A stretch of DNA of 64,000 nucleotides from Streptococcus sp. sy004 (GCF_007859205.1 NZ_VOHP01000001.1:186001-250000); one strand, 5' to 3'; positions 1 to 7,721 are shown, numbered from the stretch's first letter. Notes: generated by a model not told the origin, from the letters alone. Made by a program: numbers and translations.

Positions 1-2
1 TA

Positions 3-86
3 GCCGATAGTTTGGATTTTCCCTTGACCAAAAGTGGTGTCAATCATAGGCTGCGTAAGCTCAATAAGCTGGCAGAAGAGTTATAA
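3..86 (+). CDS. whiA: WhiA-family regulator, C-terminal end (partial)
   Basis: Only the last 27 codons are inside the window, ending in TAA at 84-86. The reading frame contains LTKSGVNHRLRKLNKLAEEL, which matches the C-terminal helix-turn-helix end of WhiA, a DNA-binding protein conserved in Gram-positive bacteria and linked to cell division and chromosome segregation. The start lies upstream of the window. In streptococci whiA normally follows yvcK and rapZ, which fits a core-genome position. The identification rests on a short tail, so it is good but not certain. Confidence 0.75.
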   Translation, partial: ADSLDFPLTKSGVNHRLRKLNKLAEEL

Positions 87-129
87 CTAAGAAAACTAGC
101 CAATAATTTGACTAGTTTTTTTATTTTTC

Positions 130-168
130 TTGAAAAATTTGCAAAAGATGATATACTTAACTGGTTAA
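130..168 (+). promoter_or_regulatory. adcA promoter with overlapping AdcR operator
   Basis: A sigma-A type promoter TTGAAA (130-135), 16-base spacer, TATACT (152-157) precedes the zinc-binding protein gene. TTAACTGGTTAA at 157-168 is a perfect palindrome and fits the streptococcal AdcR consensus TTAACYRGTTAA exactly. It begins in the last base of the -10 box, so zinc-loaded AdcR should block transcription. The operator is seen directly; its function is inferred from the AdcR regulon of other streptococci. Confidence 0.85.
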
Positions 169-186
169 TCAATTAAGGAGAATACC

Positions 187-1146
187 ATGAAACACCTCTA
201 TCAATTTTGTACCTTATTGAGTTTCTTTCTAATGAGCCTAGGTTTTAGAAGTTATTCAGTTTTGGCAGAAACTCAGCCTATTAAAGTGATGACCACTTTC
301 TATCCGATTTATACCTTTACCAAGGCAGTTGTTGGTAACACAGGAGATGTGACCATGTTGATTGGACCTGGAATGGAAATTCATGACTTTGAACCCTCAA
401 CGAAAATCATGATAGAGTTGGAAAAAACAGATGATTTTATCTATCTTGATCCAAGTATGGAAACTTGGGTTGCTCAGTTAGAAAAAAGCAATAGTAGCAG
501 AAAAACGAATATGATTAAGGCTAGTGGTGAGATGATATTAGCGACTAGTCAAGAAAGTCCAGAAGAACATCAAAAAGAAGAACATGTTCATGAAGTTGAT
601 CCACATCTTTGGCTGTCACCACGTCGAGCGATTCAATTGGTCGAAAACATCAAAGACAGTTTAGTCAAGGCACATCCTGATTTAGCTTCTCAATTTGAAC
701 AAAATGTAGCCCAGTATTTGAAACAGTTGAAAGAACTGGATGAAGACTATCAAGTGGCTTTTTCACAAGCCAAACAGAAAAGCTTTGTCACTCAGCATGC
801 CGCTTTTACTTATTTAGCTTTGGATTATCAGCTGCAACAAATTGCCATAACAGGCATCTCAGCAGATATAGAACCAAGTGCTAAACGCCTAATCCAACTC
901 ATCGACTATGTCAAAAAATATGAGATTAAGTATATTTATTTTGAAAAAAGTGCCTCAAAAAATCTAGCTAGAACACTTGCCAGTGAAGCCAATCTGAATA
1001 TCGCTGTACTTAACCCCTTGGAAAGTCTAACCCAAGAAGAAATCAAGAAAGGCCAAGATTACTTCTCTGTCATGCGAGCCAATCTTAAAGCCCTTCGTTT
1101 AACAACGGATCGTGCAAGTAAAGCTGTTGAGGATGAAAAGGACTAA
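187..1146 (+). CDS. adcA: AdcA-like zinc ABC transporter substrate-binding protein without ZinT domain
   Basis: A 319-residue cluster A-I (ZnuA/TroA-like) metal-binding protein that should deliver zinc to the AdcBC transporter at the cell surface. Residues 1-27 form a signal peptide with no lipobox cysteine. The four zinc ligands expected for AdcA are at the expected numbers: H66 (EIHDFEP), H140 (VDPHLWLSP), H204 (TQHAAF) and E279. A short His/Glu-rich loop lies at about 125-140. Streptococcal AdcA is about 515 residues because a ZinT domain follows the TroA domain. Here the protein stops right after LRLTTDRASKAVEDEKD, where that domain would begin, and a terminator follows. The start has a good ribosome site (AAGGAG). 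The AdcR box upstream supports a zinc role. It could be named as an AdcA paralogue. Confidence 0.88.
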   Translation: MKHLYQFCTLLSFFLMSLGFRSYSVLAETQPIKVMTTFYPIYTFTKAVVGNTGDVTMLIGPGMEIHDFEPSTKIMIELEKTDDFIYLDPSMETWVAQLEKSNSSRKTNMIKASGEMILATSQESPEEHQKEEHVHEVDPHLWLSPRRAIQLVENIKDSLVKAHPDLASQFEQNVAQYLKQLKELDEDYQVAFSQAKQKSFVTQHAAFTYLALDYQLQQIAITGISADIEPSAKRLIQLIDYVKKYEIKYIYFEKSASKNLARTLASEANLNIAVLNPLESLTQEEIKKGQDYFSVMRANLKALRLTTDRASKAVEDEKD

Positions 1147-1164
1147 TGAAATAAATGATGAGAC

Positions 1165-1206
1165 AGCTATTTTAAGAAGATTATCTTCTTAAAATAGCTT
1201 TTTTAT
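1165..1206 (+). terminator. Terminator after adcA-like gene
   Basis: A 16-bp stem (1165-1180 with 1184-1199), three-base loop, then a T tract. It closes the zinc-binding gene as a monocistronic unit and separates it from the opposing rpmE2. Confidence 0.85.
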
Positions 1207-1212
1207 TTAACA

Positions 1213-1246
1213 AAAAACTCCTTCTCGATAAGTCGAAAAGGAGTTA
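1213..1246 (-). terminator. Terminator after rpmE2
   Basis: On the minus strand AACTCCTTTT pairs with a matching arm ending in GAAGGAGTT and is followed by a T tract. It ends the pde2-rpmE2 direction of transcription. Confidence 0.75.
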
Positions 1247-1273
1247 AGTTCAAACCTAGTTTGATATGGTTTC

Positions 1274-1516
1274 TTATTTGAGACCGTATTTTTTGTTGAA
1301 ACGATCCACACGTCCATCTGCTTGAGTGAATTTTTGACGACCAGTGTAGAATGGATGAGAATCAGATGAAATCTCAACACGGATAAGTGGGTAAGTTTCC
1401 CCTTCAAATTCAACCGTTTCTTTTGAAGATTTTGTTGAACCACTTAGGAACTGGTAACCAGTAGTAGTGTCAAGGAATACAACCGGACGGTATTCTGGAT
1501 GGATGTCTTTTTTCAT
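1274..1516 (-). CDS. rpmE2: 50S ribosomal protein L31 type B
   Basis: Eighty residues beginning [14 protein letters not shown] and containing [12 protein letters not shown], diagnostic for bL31. It lacks the CxxC zinc ligands of type A L31, so it is the zinc-independent (C-minus) form. It sits at the subunit interface of the ribosome. A shadow frame overlaps it and is not a gene. The pde2 gene lies upstream on the same strand, the same pairing as in Streptococcus pneumoniae. The minus-strand leader (about 1517-1565) carries CTATGGC twice, nine bases apart, around a small GCTT/AAGC hairpin, possibly an autoregulatory leader. Confidence 0.95.
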   Translation of the reverse strand: MKKDIHPEYRPVVFLDTTTGYQFLSGSTKSSKETVEFEGETYPLIRVEISSDSHPFYTGRQKFTQADGRVDRFNKKYGLK

Positions 1517-1572
1517 GTTAAAAAATTCCTTTCTGCCATAGCTTTTCTAAGCCATAGTTTATTAACCATTTC

Positions 1573-1600
1573 ATTCTACCACATTATTTTTTTTTGTCAA
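1573..1600 (-). promoter_or_regulatory. rpmE2 promoter
   Basis: On the minus strand TTGACA (1600-1595), 16-base spacer, TAGAAT (1578-1573). It lies between pde2 and rpmE2, so rpmE2 has its own start of transcription. A GGTTAA half-site just downstream is too incomplete to call an AdcR operator. Confidence 0.7.
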
Positions 1601-1615
1601 GATTTTTGCTGAGAT

Positions 1616-2539
1616 TTATTGAAAAAGTTCTTGTAACTCACGATAGATTTGCTGATTTTCTTCGACTGAGGCTGAATTAGCTCCGCTAGCAAGGGGGTGT
1701 CCACCACCATCATGTTTTTTTGCTACTTGATTGATGACTTTTTCCTTGCTACGCAAGCGAACGCGGTAATGTCCTTCTGGTTGTTCGACAAAAATCGCCC
1801 AGGTCTGCACGCTATCAATTTTACCAGGGCTCCCCACGATAGCTGCAGTATCAGCATCGGTCACCCCAAACTGAGCTAATCGTTCTTGGGTGAGAGTGAC
1901 ACAGGCAACACCATGTTCATCAATTTCTAGATTTTCAAACACATAGCCTTGTAGCTTGGCAATTTTCAAGGAAAAACTATCCATCTGTCGTGCTAGAGCA
2001 GAAAAGTCAAAGGAGAATTGTCTTAGATAGGCGGCGATTTCCAAGGTCCGACTACTAGTCGCAGGATAAAGAAAGCGTCCAGTATCGCCTATGATACCAG
2101 CATAGAGTAAATAAGCAGCACGATCAGACATTGTCCAGTTGGCAGCTAGGGCAAGTTCAGTGATCATTTCACTGGCAGAAGAAGCTTGGGTGTTGACATA
2201 GACTAAATCACCGTAGGGTTCATCATTAGGATGATGGTCGATTTTGATGAGATAATCTCCCTTTTGATAACGGTCATCATCAATACGAGCCGTATTGGCA
2301 GTATCGGTGACAATGACCAAGGCATGTTCATAATTTCTATCTTCAACCTTGTCCATTTGTGCCAACCACATCAAGTTAGGTACATCAAGACCTGCCGTCA
2401 AAACAGTCTTGTTTGGATAATTATGCTTAATCAGTTCAGCCAGTCCCACTTGGCTACCTAGAGCATCGGGGTCAGGACGCTGATGACGATGAATAATGAT
2501 GGTTGAGTAGGCTTTGATTTTTTTTAGGATAGATTCCAT
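1616..2539 (-). CDS. pde2: DHH/DHHA1 phosphodiesterase, Pde2/NrnA type
   Basis: A cytoplasmic 307-residue phosphoesterase. The Pde2 class hydrolyses pApA (from c-di-AMP) to AMP, and the NrnA class degrades nanoRNA and pAp. DHH-domain metal ligands are visible: H19 with D23/D25 in RHQRPDPDALGS, D79 in VTDTANTARID, and D101-H102-H103. The C-terminal DHHA1 substrate motif GGGHPLASG is at about 278-286. Length is normal for the family. In S. pneumoniae the Pde2 gene neighbours an L31 gene, as here, which favours the Pde2 name. Start ATG at 2539-2537 fits the conserved N terminus. Confidence 0.9.
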   Translation of the reverse strand: MESILKKIKAYSTIIIHRHQRPDPDALGSQVGLAELIKHNYPNKTVLTAGLDVPNLMWLAQMDKVEDRNYEHALVIVTDTANTARIDDDRYQKGDYLIKIDHHPNDEPYGDLVYVNTQASSASEMITELALAANWTMSDRAAYLLYAGIIGDTGRFLYPATSSRTLEIAAYLRQFSFDFSALARQMDSFSLKIAKLQGYVFENLEIDEHGVACVTLTQERLAQFGVTDADTAAIVGSPGKIDSVQTWAIFVEQPEGHYRVRLRSKEKVINQVAKKHDGGGHPLASGANSASVEENQQIYRELQELFQ

Positions 2540-2626
2540 ATTAAGTTAGAGTCTTTCTATATTTTTTATATTATAACATAGATTAAACAAAAAACTAAGG
2601 TAGTCAATAAAAGATAACATTTAATA

Positions 2627-2655
2627 TTGTCAAAAGATTAATTTTGGGGTACAAT
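2627..2655 (+). promoter_or_regulatory. Promoter of adenosine deaminase gene
   Basis: TTGTCA (2627-2632), 17-base spacer, TACAAT (2650-2655), followed by a GGAGG ribosome site at 2671-2675. No operator was recognised. Confidence 0.7.
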
Positions 2656-2680
2656 AGCAAAAATATTTTTGGAGGATTTT

Positions 2681-3712
2681 ATGCTAGATCAATTCATTAT
2701 ACAAGAACTACCTAAGGTAGAGTTACATTGTCATTTAGATGGTTCATTGTCATTGGAGTGTATTCGACAATTAGCAACAATAGCAGAAGTAGAGCTTCCA
2801 CAAGACAATGAGAGTTTGAAACAATTGGTAACAGCACCTCAAACATGTCATAGTTTAAATGATTATTTGAAAGTATTTGAAGTGGTCTATCCCTTGTTAC
2901 AAACTAAAGAAGCTCTTTCTTTAGCAGCTTATGATGTGGTTAAACAAGCAGCGTTAGATAATATTATCTATATTGAAGTTCGTTTTGCACCAGAGTTGTC
3001 ATTGAATCAAGGTCTAACAATATCAGATACAATAGAAGCAGTTTCTTTAGGCTTAATTGCTGCACAAAAAGAATTTAATGTAGTAGCAAAATTATTAATC
3101 TGTGGATTAAGGCAAACTGCAGATGTTTATACGACAAAATTATTTACTCAAGCTAAACCTTATTTAGGACAGGTAGTTGTTGGTGGTGATTTTGCTGGAA
3201 ATGAAAAGGATTATTCAACAGATAAATTAGCCAATCATATTGAACAAATACAAGAAATGGGATTTCCAATGACCTTTCATGCTGGAGAATGCGAATGCCC
3301 ATGTCCTAGTAATATTAGTCAAGCTATAGCACTAGGTTTGAAACGTATTGGTCATGGTACAGCATCTTATTATCAGTCAAAAGTTATTCAGGAACTTATT
3401 GATAATGAGGTAACATTGGAATTGTGTTTGAAAAGTAATTTGCAGACTAAAGCAGCTAAAACTTTAGAAGAATTTCCTTATCTTACTCTAAGAAAAGCAG
3501 GAGCAAGGTTGACAATTAATACAGATAACCGAACCGTATCACAAACTAATTTGAATAAAGAATATCTAGCTTTTTCACAATATTTTGATACTAGTATTTC
3601 CGAATTTTATCAATACAATCGATATGCAATAGAAGCTTCATTTGCCCATCAAGAGGAAAAAGCAATTATATTAGAACGATTAGCCGCTGGTTACGAAGAT
3701 TTTCTATCTTAA
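2681..3712 (+). CDS. add: Adenosine deaminase
   Basis: A 343-residue cytoplasmic enzyme converting adenosine or deoxyadenosine to inosine or deoxyinosine in purine salvage. The amidohydrolase-fold residues are in place: H16 and H18 (LHCHLDGS), H200 and E203 (FHAGE), H225 (RIGHGT) and the metal aspartate D282 (INTDNRTVS). The start is ATG 2681, six bases after GGAGG; a TTG further upstream would put the ribosome site inside the gene. It stands alone with its own promoter between pde2 and the flavodoxin gene. The codon use is somewhat more AT-rich than neighbouring genes. Confidence 0.92.
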   Translation: MLDQFIIQELPKVELHCHLDGSLSLECIRQLATIAEVELPQDNESLKQLVTAPQTCHSLNDYLKVFEVVYPLLQTKEALSLAAYDVVKQAALDNIIYIEVRFAPELSLNQGLTISDTIEAVSLGLIAAQKEFNVVAKLLICGLRQTADVYTTKLFTQAKPYLGQVVVGGDFAGNEKDYSTDKLANHIEQIQEMGFPMTFHAGECECPCPSNISQAIALGLKRIGHGTASYYQSKVIQELIDNEVTLELCLKSNLQTKAAKTLEEFPYLTLRKAGARLTINTDNRTVSQTNLNKEYLAFSQYFDTSISEFYQYNRYAIEASFAHQEEKAIILERLAAGYEDFLS

Positions 3713-3720
3713 ACAGGATC

Positions 3721-3749
3721 TTGTTGAGTCAATGGAAATATGATATAAT
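3721..3749 (+). promoter_or_regulatory. Promoter of flavodoxin gene
   Basis: TTGTTG (3721-3726), 17-base spacer, TATAAT (3744-3749), immediately after the add stop codon. An AGGAGG ribosome site follows. Confidence 0.75.
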
Positions 3750-3775
3750 AAATAACATATTTTTAGGAGGATAAA

Positions 3776-4219
3776 ATGGCTTTAGCTAAAATAGTGTATG
3801 CTAGCATGACTGGCAATACAGAAGAAATTGCAGATATTGTTGCTGATAAGTTAAAAGACTTGGGACATGTTGTTGATATTGATGAATGCACAGCAGTTGA
3901 TGCGAGTGATTTTGAAGATGCAGACATCATGGTAGTGGCAAGTTATACTTATGGCGACGGGGAATTACCTGATGAAATCGTTGATTTTTACGAAGATTTG
4001 CAAGAACTTGATTTGACAGGGAAAATTTATGGCGTCGTTGGGTCAGGAGATACCTTCTATGATGAATTTTGTAAAGCTGTCGATGATTTTGAAGAAGCTT
4101 TTGCTCAAACGGGGGCAACCAAAGGAGCTGATTCAGTCAAGGTAGATTTGGCTGCCGAAGATACAGATATTGAAAAACTAGAAAACTTTGCTCAGCTTTT
4201 GTCTGAACAGTTGGCATAA
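3776..4219 (+). CDS. Flavodoxin
   Basis: A 147-residue acidic electron carrier. The FMN phosphate-binding loop is ASMTGNTEEIAD at 9-20, the loop SYTYGDGELPD at about 60 covers the isoalloxazine ring, and GSGDTFYDEFCKA near 85 is the third flavin loop. This is the long, strongly acidic flavodoxin pattern common in streptococci. The protein partner is not evident from the neighbourhood. An imperfect hairpin with a T-rich tail at about 4228-4263 probably ends the transcript. Confidence 0.93.
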   Translation: MALAKIVYASMTGNTEEIADIVADKLKDLGHVVDIDECTAVDASDFEDADIMVVASYTYGDGELPDEIVDFYEDLQELDLTGKIYGVVGSGDTFYDEFCKAVDDFEEAFAQTGATKGADSVKVDLAAEDTDIEKLENFAQLLSEQLA

Positions 4220-4277
4220 GAGAAATCAAAAGTAATCTGGCTCAAAGGAGTGAGGTTACTTTTTACTTAGATTAAAC

Positions 4278-4645
4278 ATGAAACATACTAAACAATTATT
4301 ACTGGCAATCTTTACTTTAGCAGCTTTAGCAAGTTTACTCCGCTATTTTTTGAATCAGTGGCTGGTATCTGATTGGACTAACTTGTTAATTAACATTTTT
4401 GGTGTCTTTTTTCTAGTAGTGAGTTTGGAAGGTTATTTCTTAGCCAAAAAGATATGATTAAAGCCTTACAAATTGGTTTTTTTGGTGGTTTAACCACCAT
4501 GGCAAGTCCCTTTTTAGTCATTTATGATCAATTTCAACAAGATCAATACGGACAGATGATTTTAATTTGGACAGTGCATATTTTCGGTGGCTTACTAGCT
4601 TGTTATTTAGGTCGCTATGTCGTTAGAAAATGGTGGGAAGATTGA
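4278..4645 (+). pseudogene. crcB1: CrcB/Fluc fluoride channel subunit, split by a frameshift
   Basis: Two adjacent reading pieces make one CrcB-length protein (59 + 63 = 122 residues). The first piece (4278-4457) has TM1 with SLLRYFLNQW and TM2 with NLLINIFG. The second (from ATG 4454, -1 frame) carries the channel motif as GFFGGLTTMASPF and TM4. The change of frame lies at a run of five A's (4446-4450). One extra A there would join the frames as AKKDMIKALQIGFFGG. The second piece has no ribosome site but overlaps the first stop as ATGA, so translational coupling could still make two half-proteins. It may be a real null mutation, a phase-variable tract or a sequencing error. CrcB exports fluoride as a dimer. 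Confidence 0.75.
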
Positions 4646-4974
4646 TGTTACTTGTAGGCATTGCTGTCTTTGCAGGACTTGGGGCGATGGGGCGTTATTA
4701 TTTGTCTGGTCTTAATCAAAAAGTTAATTTGCCACTTGGTACCCTTTTGGCGAATTTACTAGCGACTTTTGTTTTAGCTTATGCCAGTAAGCAGTTGTCA
4801 TCTGCCAGTTACTTACCCATGTTAACAGTTGGCTTGGTTGGTGGTTTAGGGACCTATTCAAGTGTTCAGGTAGAATTATCGAATAGATCAGACCATCACA
4901 AGCAAGTGATCACTTATTTTTTGTTGACTTATCTAGGGGGATTACTGATGATTTTTTTAGGATTTTCCCTGTAA
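4645..4974 (+). CDS. crcB2: CrcB/Fluc fluoride channel subunit
   Basis: A 109-residue protein with four membrane segments. GLGAMGRYYLSG in TM1 and LPLGTLLANLL in TM2 are CrcB signatures. The usual GGFTTFSTF channel motif is replaced by GGLGTYSSV, so the phenylalanine pair of the classic fluoride pathway is not preserved here. Start ATG 4645 overlaps the crcB1 stop (TGATG) and has GGTGGGAAG upstream; an in-frame ATG at 4630 is less well placed. Tandem divergent CrcB genes are known to form heterodimers in Gram-positive bacteria, so loss of the first gene should affect this one. Confidence 0.85.
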   Translation: MLLVGIAVFAGLGAMGRYYLSGLNQKVNLPLGTLLANLLATFVLAYASKQLSSASYLPMLTVGLVGGLGTYSSVQVELSNRSDHHKQVITYFLLTYLGGLLMIFLGFSL

Positions 4975-4979
4975 AATTC

Positions 4980-5009
4980 TTGACAAATGAAGTAATAGTT
5001 TGATAGAAT
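4980..5009 (+). promoter_or_regulatory. rplS promoter
   Basis: TTGACA (4980-4985), 18-base spacer, TAGAAT (5004-5009), starting right after crcB2. Confidence 0.8.
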
Positions 5010-5015
5010 AATCAG

Positions 5016-5094
5016 CGTATGTAATGGACATACAAAAAACGGCTAATCCGCTGGGACAAGCACCTAATGATTAGCAAGAGAAGGAGAATAAATT
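5016..5094 (+). promoter_or_regulatory. Structured rplS leader, probable L19 autoregulatory RNA
   Basis: The roughly 85-base leader contains GCTAAT (about 5042-5047) that can pair with ATTAGC (about 5069-5074), close to the ribosome site AAGGAG. An L19 leader family is known in Firmicutes and is thought to mediate feedback by L19. Position, length and the pairing are seen. Membership of the family is inferred and would need a covariance search. Confidence 0.5.
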
Positions 5095-5096
5095 AA

Positions 5097-5444
5097 ATGA
5101 ATCCATTAATTCAAAGTTTGACAGAAGGTCAACTTCGTTCAGATATCCCATCATTCCGTCCTGGTGACACTGTTCGTGTTCACGCTAAGGTTGTTGAGGG
5201 AAGCCGTGAGCGTATCCAGCTTTTCGAAGGTGTAGTTATCTCACGTAAAGGTCAAGGTATCTCAGAAATGTACACTGTCCGCAAGATTTCAAGCGGTATC
5301 GGTGTTGAGCGTACTTTCCCACTTCACACACCACGTGTTGATAAGATTGAAGTCGTACGTTACGGTAAAGTACGTCGTGCTAAACTTTACTACCTACGCG
5401 CATTGCAAGGTAAAGCGGCACGTATCAAAGAAATTCGTCGTTAA
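5097..5444 (+). CDS. rplS: 50S ribosomal protein L19
   Basis: The 115-residue bL19 protein at the 30S-50S interface. It begins [20 protein letters not shown] and contains the conserved [20 protein letters not shown] and [15 protein letters not shown] segments, full length for the family. It has its own promoter, leader and terminator, and the codon use is strongly biased as expected for a highly expressed gene. The tRNA-Arg gene follows. Confidence 0.98.
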   Translation: MNPLIQSLTEGQLRSDIPSFRPGDTVRVHAKVVEGSRERIQLFEGVVISRKGQGISEMYTVRKISSGIGVERTFPLHTPRVDKIEVVRYGKVRRAKLYYLRALQGKAARIKEIRR

Positions 5445-5461
5445 TCAGAGTTTCTTCCTAA

Positions 5462-5489
5462 TAAAATCTGCTCTTGTGGCAGATTTTTT
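5462..5489 (+). terminator. Terminator after rplS
   Basis: AAAATCTGC pairs with GCAGATTTT across a short loop and runs into T's. It separates rplS from the tRNA gene. Confidence 0.8.
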
Positions 5490-5494
5490 ACTTA

Positions 5495-5566
5495 GTCCTC
5501 TTAGTTAAATGGAGATAACAACTCCCTCCTAAGGAGTCGTTGCAGGTTCGATTCCTGCAGGGGACA
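5495..5566 (+). tRNA. tRNA-Arg (anticodon CCU)
   Basis: Cloverleaf with acceptor GTCCTCT/AGGGGAC, anticodon stem ACTCC/GGAGT around loop CTCCTAA (anticodon CCT), T-arm GCAGG-TTCGATT-CCTGC and discriminator A. CCA is not encoded. It reads the rare AGG codon. Confidence 0.93.
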
Positions 5567-5702
5567 TGATAGAAGTTGAAAATAAAAAATAGCTTAAATC
5601 AATCATTGAAAAATAGCATGGCATGATTTAATCTATTTTTTATTGTTTTTTGACGAGTTTACTATTCTATTGTTTTAAACTATTGAGATATGAGGACTTA
5701 TT

Positions 5703-6911
5703 GTGAGAAAAAAACCTTCGCTGGATAGTCGTATTGACTATTCCTTGTTATTGCCCGTCTTTTGTTTGTTGTTAATTGGGCTGTTATCCGTTTATGTAGC
5801 AACGAATACAGATTATCCTCAAATGGTTTGGTTCATACTGGGGCAACAATTGATTTGGGTTCTTTTAGGCTGTGTCATTGGTTTTATTGTGATGTTTTTT
5901 AGTACCAGTTTCCTCTGGAAAGGAACACCTTGGTTTTATCTCTTGGGTCTGGGCCTTATGGTTTTACCTTTGATTTTTTTCAGTCCTCGTTTGGTTGAAG
6001 CTACCGGAGCTAAAAACTGGGTTAGCATCGGATCGATCACGCTTTTTCAACCGTCGGAGTTCATGAAGATTGCCTACATTTTGGCCCTCTCTCGATTGAC
6101 TGTATGGTTCAATCAAAAACGCTCCAAAGAAAATATTAAGGAAGACATGGTTTTATTAGGTTATTATACCTTATTAACTTTGCCAGTCTTAGTCCTATTA
6201 GGGTTTCAAAAGGATTTTGGGACGGCTATTGTTTTTCTTGCTATCTTACTTGGCTTAACGGTTTTATCAGGGATTTCTTGGAAAATTCTTGGTGCCATCT
6301 TTGGTTTCTTGTTTGCCTTTGTGGCTCTCTTTCTCACGGTCTTTTCTTTTGAAGCTGGGCGTGAGTGGCTCTATCGTTTGGGAATAAGCACCTACCAAAT
6401 TAACCGTATTTCTGCCTGGCTTAACCCCTTTGATTATGCTCAAGATATTGCTTATCAACAAACGCAAGGCATGATTGCGATTGGTACAGGTGGCTTAACT
6501 GGTAAGGGATTTAATGTGCTTGACTTAGCTGTTCCAGTTCGTGAAAGTGATATGATTTTTACAGTGATTGCTGAGAATTTCGGTTTTGTTGGCTCGGTAT
6601 TTGTTTTGGGACTATATCTCTTGTTGATTTATCGGATGATTCGAATCACTTTTTTATGCAATAATGTCTTTTATACCTATATTGCCACAGGTTTTATCAT
6701 GATGATTCTCTTTCATATTTTTGAAAATATCGGGGCCAGTCTAGGTATTCTACCTTTAACAGGGATTCCTCTGCCATTTATTTCACAAGGAGGAAGTTCC
6801 ATGATTAGTAATTTAATTGGTGTTGGCCTTGTCTTATCCATGTCTTATCAAAATCAATTATTGACGGAAAAAGAAATTGCCAAGCGATTCCGTCGTTCTA
6901 ACAAGTATTAG
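5703..6911 (+). CDS. rodA: RodA/FtsW-family peptidoglycan glycosyltransferase
   Basis: A 402-residue SEDS polytopic membrane protein with about ten membrane segments. SEDS proteins polymerise glycan strands from lipid II with a class B PBP; RodA serves peripheral (side-wall) growth. Family signatures are [19 protein letters not shown] at about 107 and the C-terminal [18 protein letters not shown]. The catalytic loop region [13 protein letters not shown] follows KD at about 170. The start is GTG 5703 behind GAGG. Neighbours (rplS upstream) match the RodA locus of other streptococci, and ftsW is normally elsewhere, so RodA is the better name. Confidence 0.85.
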   Translation: MRKKPSLDSRIDYSLLLPVFCLLLIGLLSVYVATNTDYPQMVWFILGQQLIWVLLGCVIGFIVMFFSTSFLWKGTPWFYLLGLGLMVLPLIFFSPRLVEATGAKNWVSIGSITLFQPSEFMKIAYILALSRLTVWFNQKRSKENIKEDMVLLGYYTLLTLPVLVLLGFQKDFGTAIVFLAILLGLTVLSGISWKILGAIFGFLFAFVALFLTVFSFEAGREWLYRLGISTYQINRISAWLNPFDYAQDIAYQQTQGMIAIGTGGLTGKGFNVLDLAVPVRESDMIFTVIAENFGFVGSVFVLGLYLLLIYRMIRITFLCNNVFYTYIATGFIMMILFHIFENIGASLGILPLTGIPLPFISQGGSSMISNLIGVGLVLSMSYQNQLLTEKEIAKRFRRSNKY

Positions 6912-6934
6912 GCTTGGCTATCAATAATAACATC

Positions 6935-6996
6935 AGTTTATTTGGTGGAAGTTTGCTTTTTTATTTAAAAATAGCTATACTTTCATCAAATAAACT
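6935..6996 (+). repeat. Long imperfect hairpin in the rodA-ung gap
   Basis: A 17-base arm at 6935-6951 pairs with 6980-6996 with only two G-U wobbles. A smaller GC-closed AT stem lies in the loop, and TTATTTTTTT follows the second arm. It could be the rodA terminator with a large loop, an attenuator before ung, or a remnant of a short inverted-repeat element. Confidence 0.6.
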
Positions 6997-7015
6997 TATT
7001 TTTTTGGAGAAAAAA

Positions 7016-7669
7016 ATGCAACATTCAAGCTGGCATGACTTAATCAAGGCAGAGTTGCCGATTGGTTACTATCAAAAAATCAATTACTTTATGGATAAGG
7101 TTTATCAAGAAGGAATCGTCTATCCCCCTAGGGATAAGGTCTTTCATGCCATTCAAGTCACTGCTTATGAAGAGGTTAAGGTGGTGATTTTAGGTCAAGA
7201 TCCTTATCATGGTCCAAATCAAGCACAGGGGCTGTCTTTTTCCGTGCCAGATAGTCTGTCTGCCCCTCCTTCTTTGCAAAATATCCTCAAAGAATTGGCT
7301 GATGATTTAGGGCAACGCAACAGTCATGACTTAACCAGTTGGGCTAAGCAAGGCGTTTTGCTCCTCAATGCCTGTTTAACTGTGCCTCAACATCAAGCCA
7401 ATGGTCATGCGAATCAGGTCTGGGAACCGTTCACTGACGCCATTATCAAGGTCATCAATCAAAAAAAAAGCCCAGTCGTTTTTATTCTTTGGGGGGCTTA
7501 TGCTAGACGAAAGAAAAATCTAATCAGTAATCCCAAACATCTAGTGTTAGAATCAGCTCACCCAAGTCCTTTATCAGCCTATCGCGGTTTTTTTGGCTCA
7601 CGTCCTTTTTCTAAGACCAACGATTTTTTAAACCAACAGAACCTATCAACAATTGATTGGTTAAAATAA
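7016..7669 (+). CDS. ung: Uracil-DNA glycosylase
   Basis: A 217-residue family 1 UDG that removes uracil from DNA in base excision repair. The water-activating loop is [17 protein letters not shown] (catalytic Asp in GQDPYH), and the DNA-intercalation loop is [14 protein letters not shown] near the C terminus. Start ATG 7016 lies after TTGGAG and begins [14 protein letters not shown]; an in-frame upstream start would extend through the hairpin and is not credible. It follows rodA by about 100 bases. Confidence 0.96.
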   Translation: MQHSSWHDLIKAELPIGYYQKINYFMDKVYQEGIVYPPRDKVFHAIQVTAYEEVKVVILGQDPYHGPNQAQGLSFSVPDSLSAPPSLQNILKELADDLGQRNSHDLTSWAKQGVLLLNACLTVPQHQANGHANQVWEPFTDAIIKVINQKKSPVVFILWGAYARRKKNLISNPKHLVLESAHPSPLSAYRGFFGSRPFSKTNDFLNQQNLSTIDWLK

Positions 7670-7691
7670 AGGTAAAACGATTTGTTTTTAA

Positions 7692-7721
7692 TTGACAAGC
7701 TATGTTTGTTTTTGGTATGAT
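7692..7721 (+). promoter_or_regulatory. Promoter of 5'-nucleotidase gene
   Basis: TTGACA (7692-7697), 18-base spacer, TATGAT (7716-7721), then an AGAGGTG ribosome site. No operator was recognised. Confidence 0.75.

Noticed and set aside
1517-1572. AdcR operator before rpmE2
   Set aside because: Only a GGTTAA half-site is present; the palindrome is not completed.
4443-4457. Programmed -1 frameshifting in crcB1
   Set aside because: The tract has five A's, not the six plus G of a canonical A AAA AAG slip site, and the required P-site slip would pair poorly.
6914-7015. N-terminal extension of uracil-DNA glycosylase
   Set aside because: It would be translated through the 17-bp hairpin and lacks family similarity; ATG 7016 with TTGGAG is the better start.
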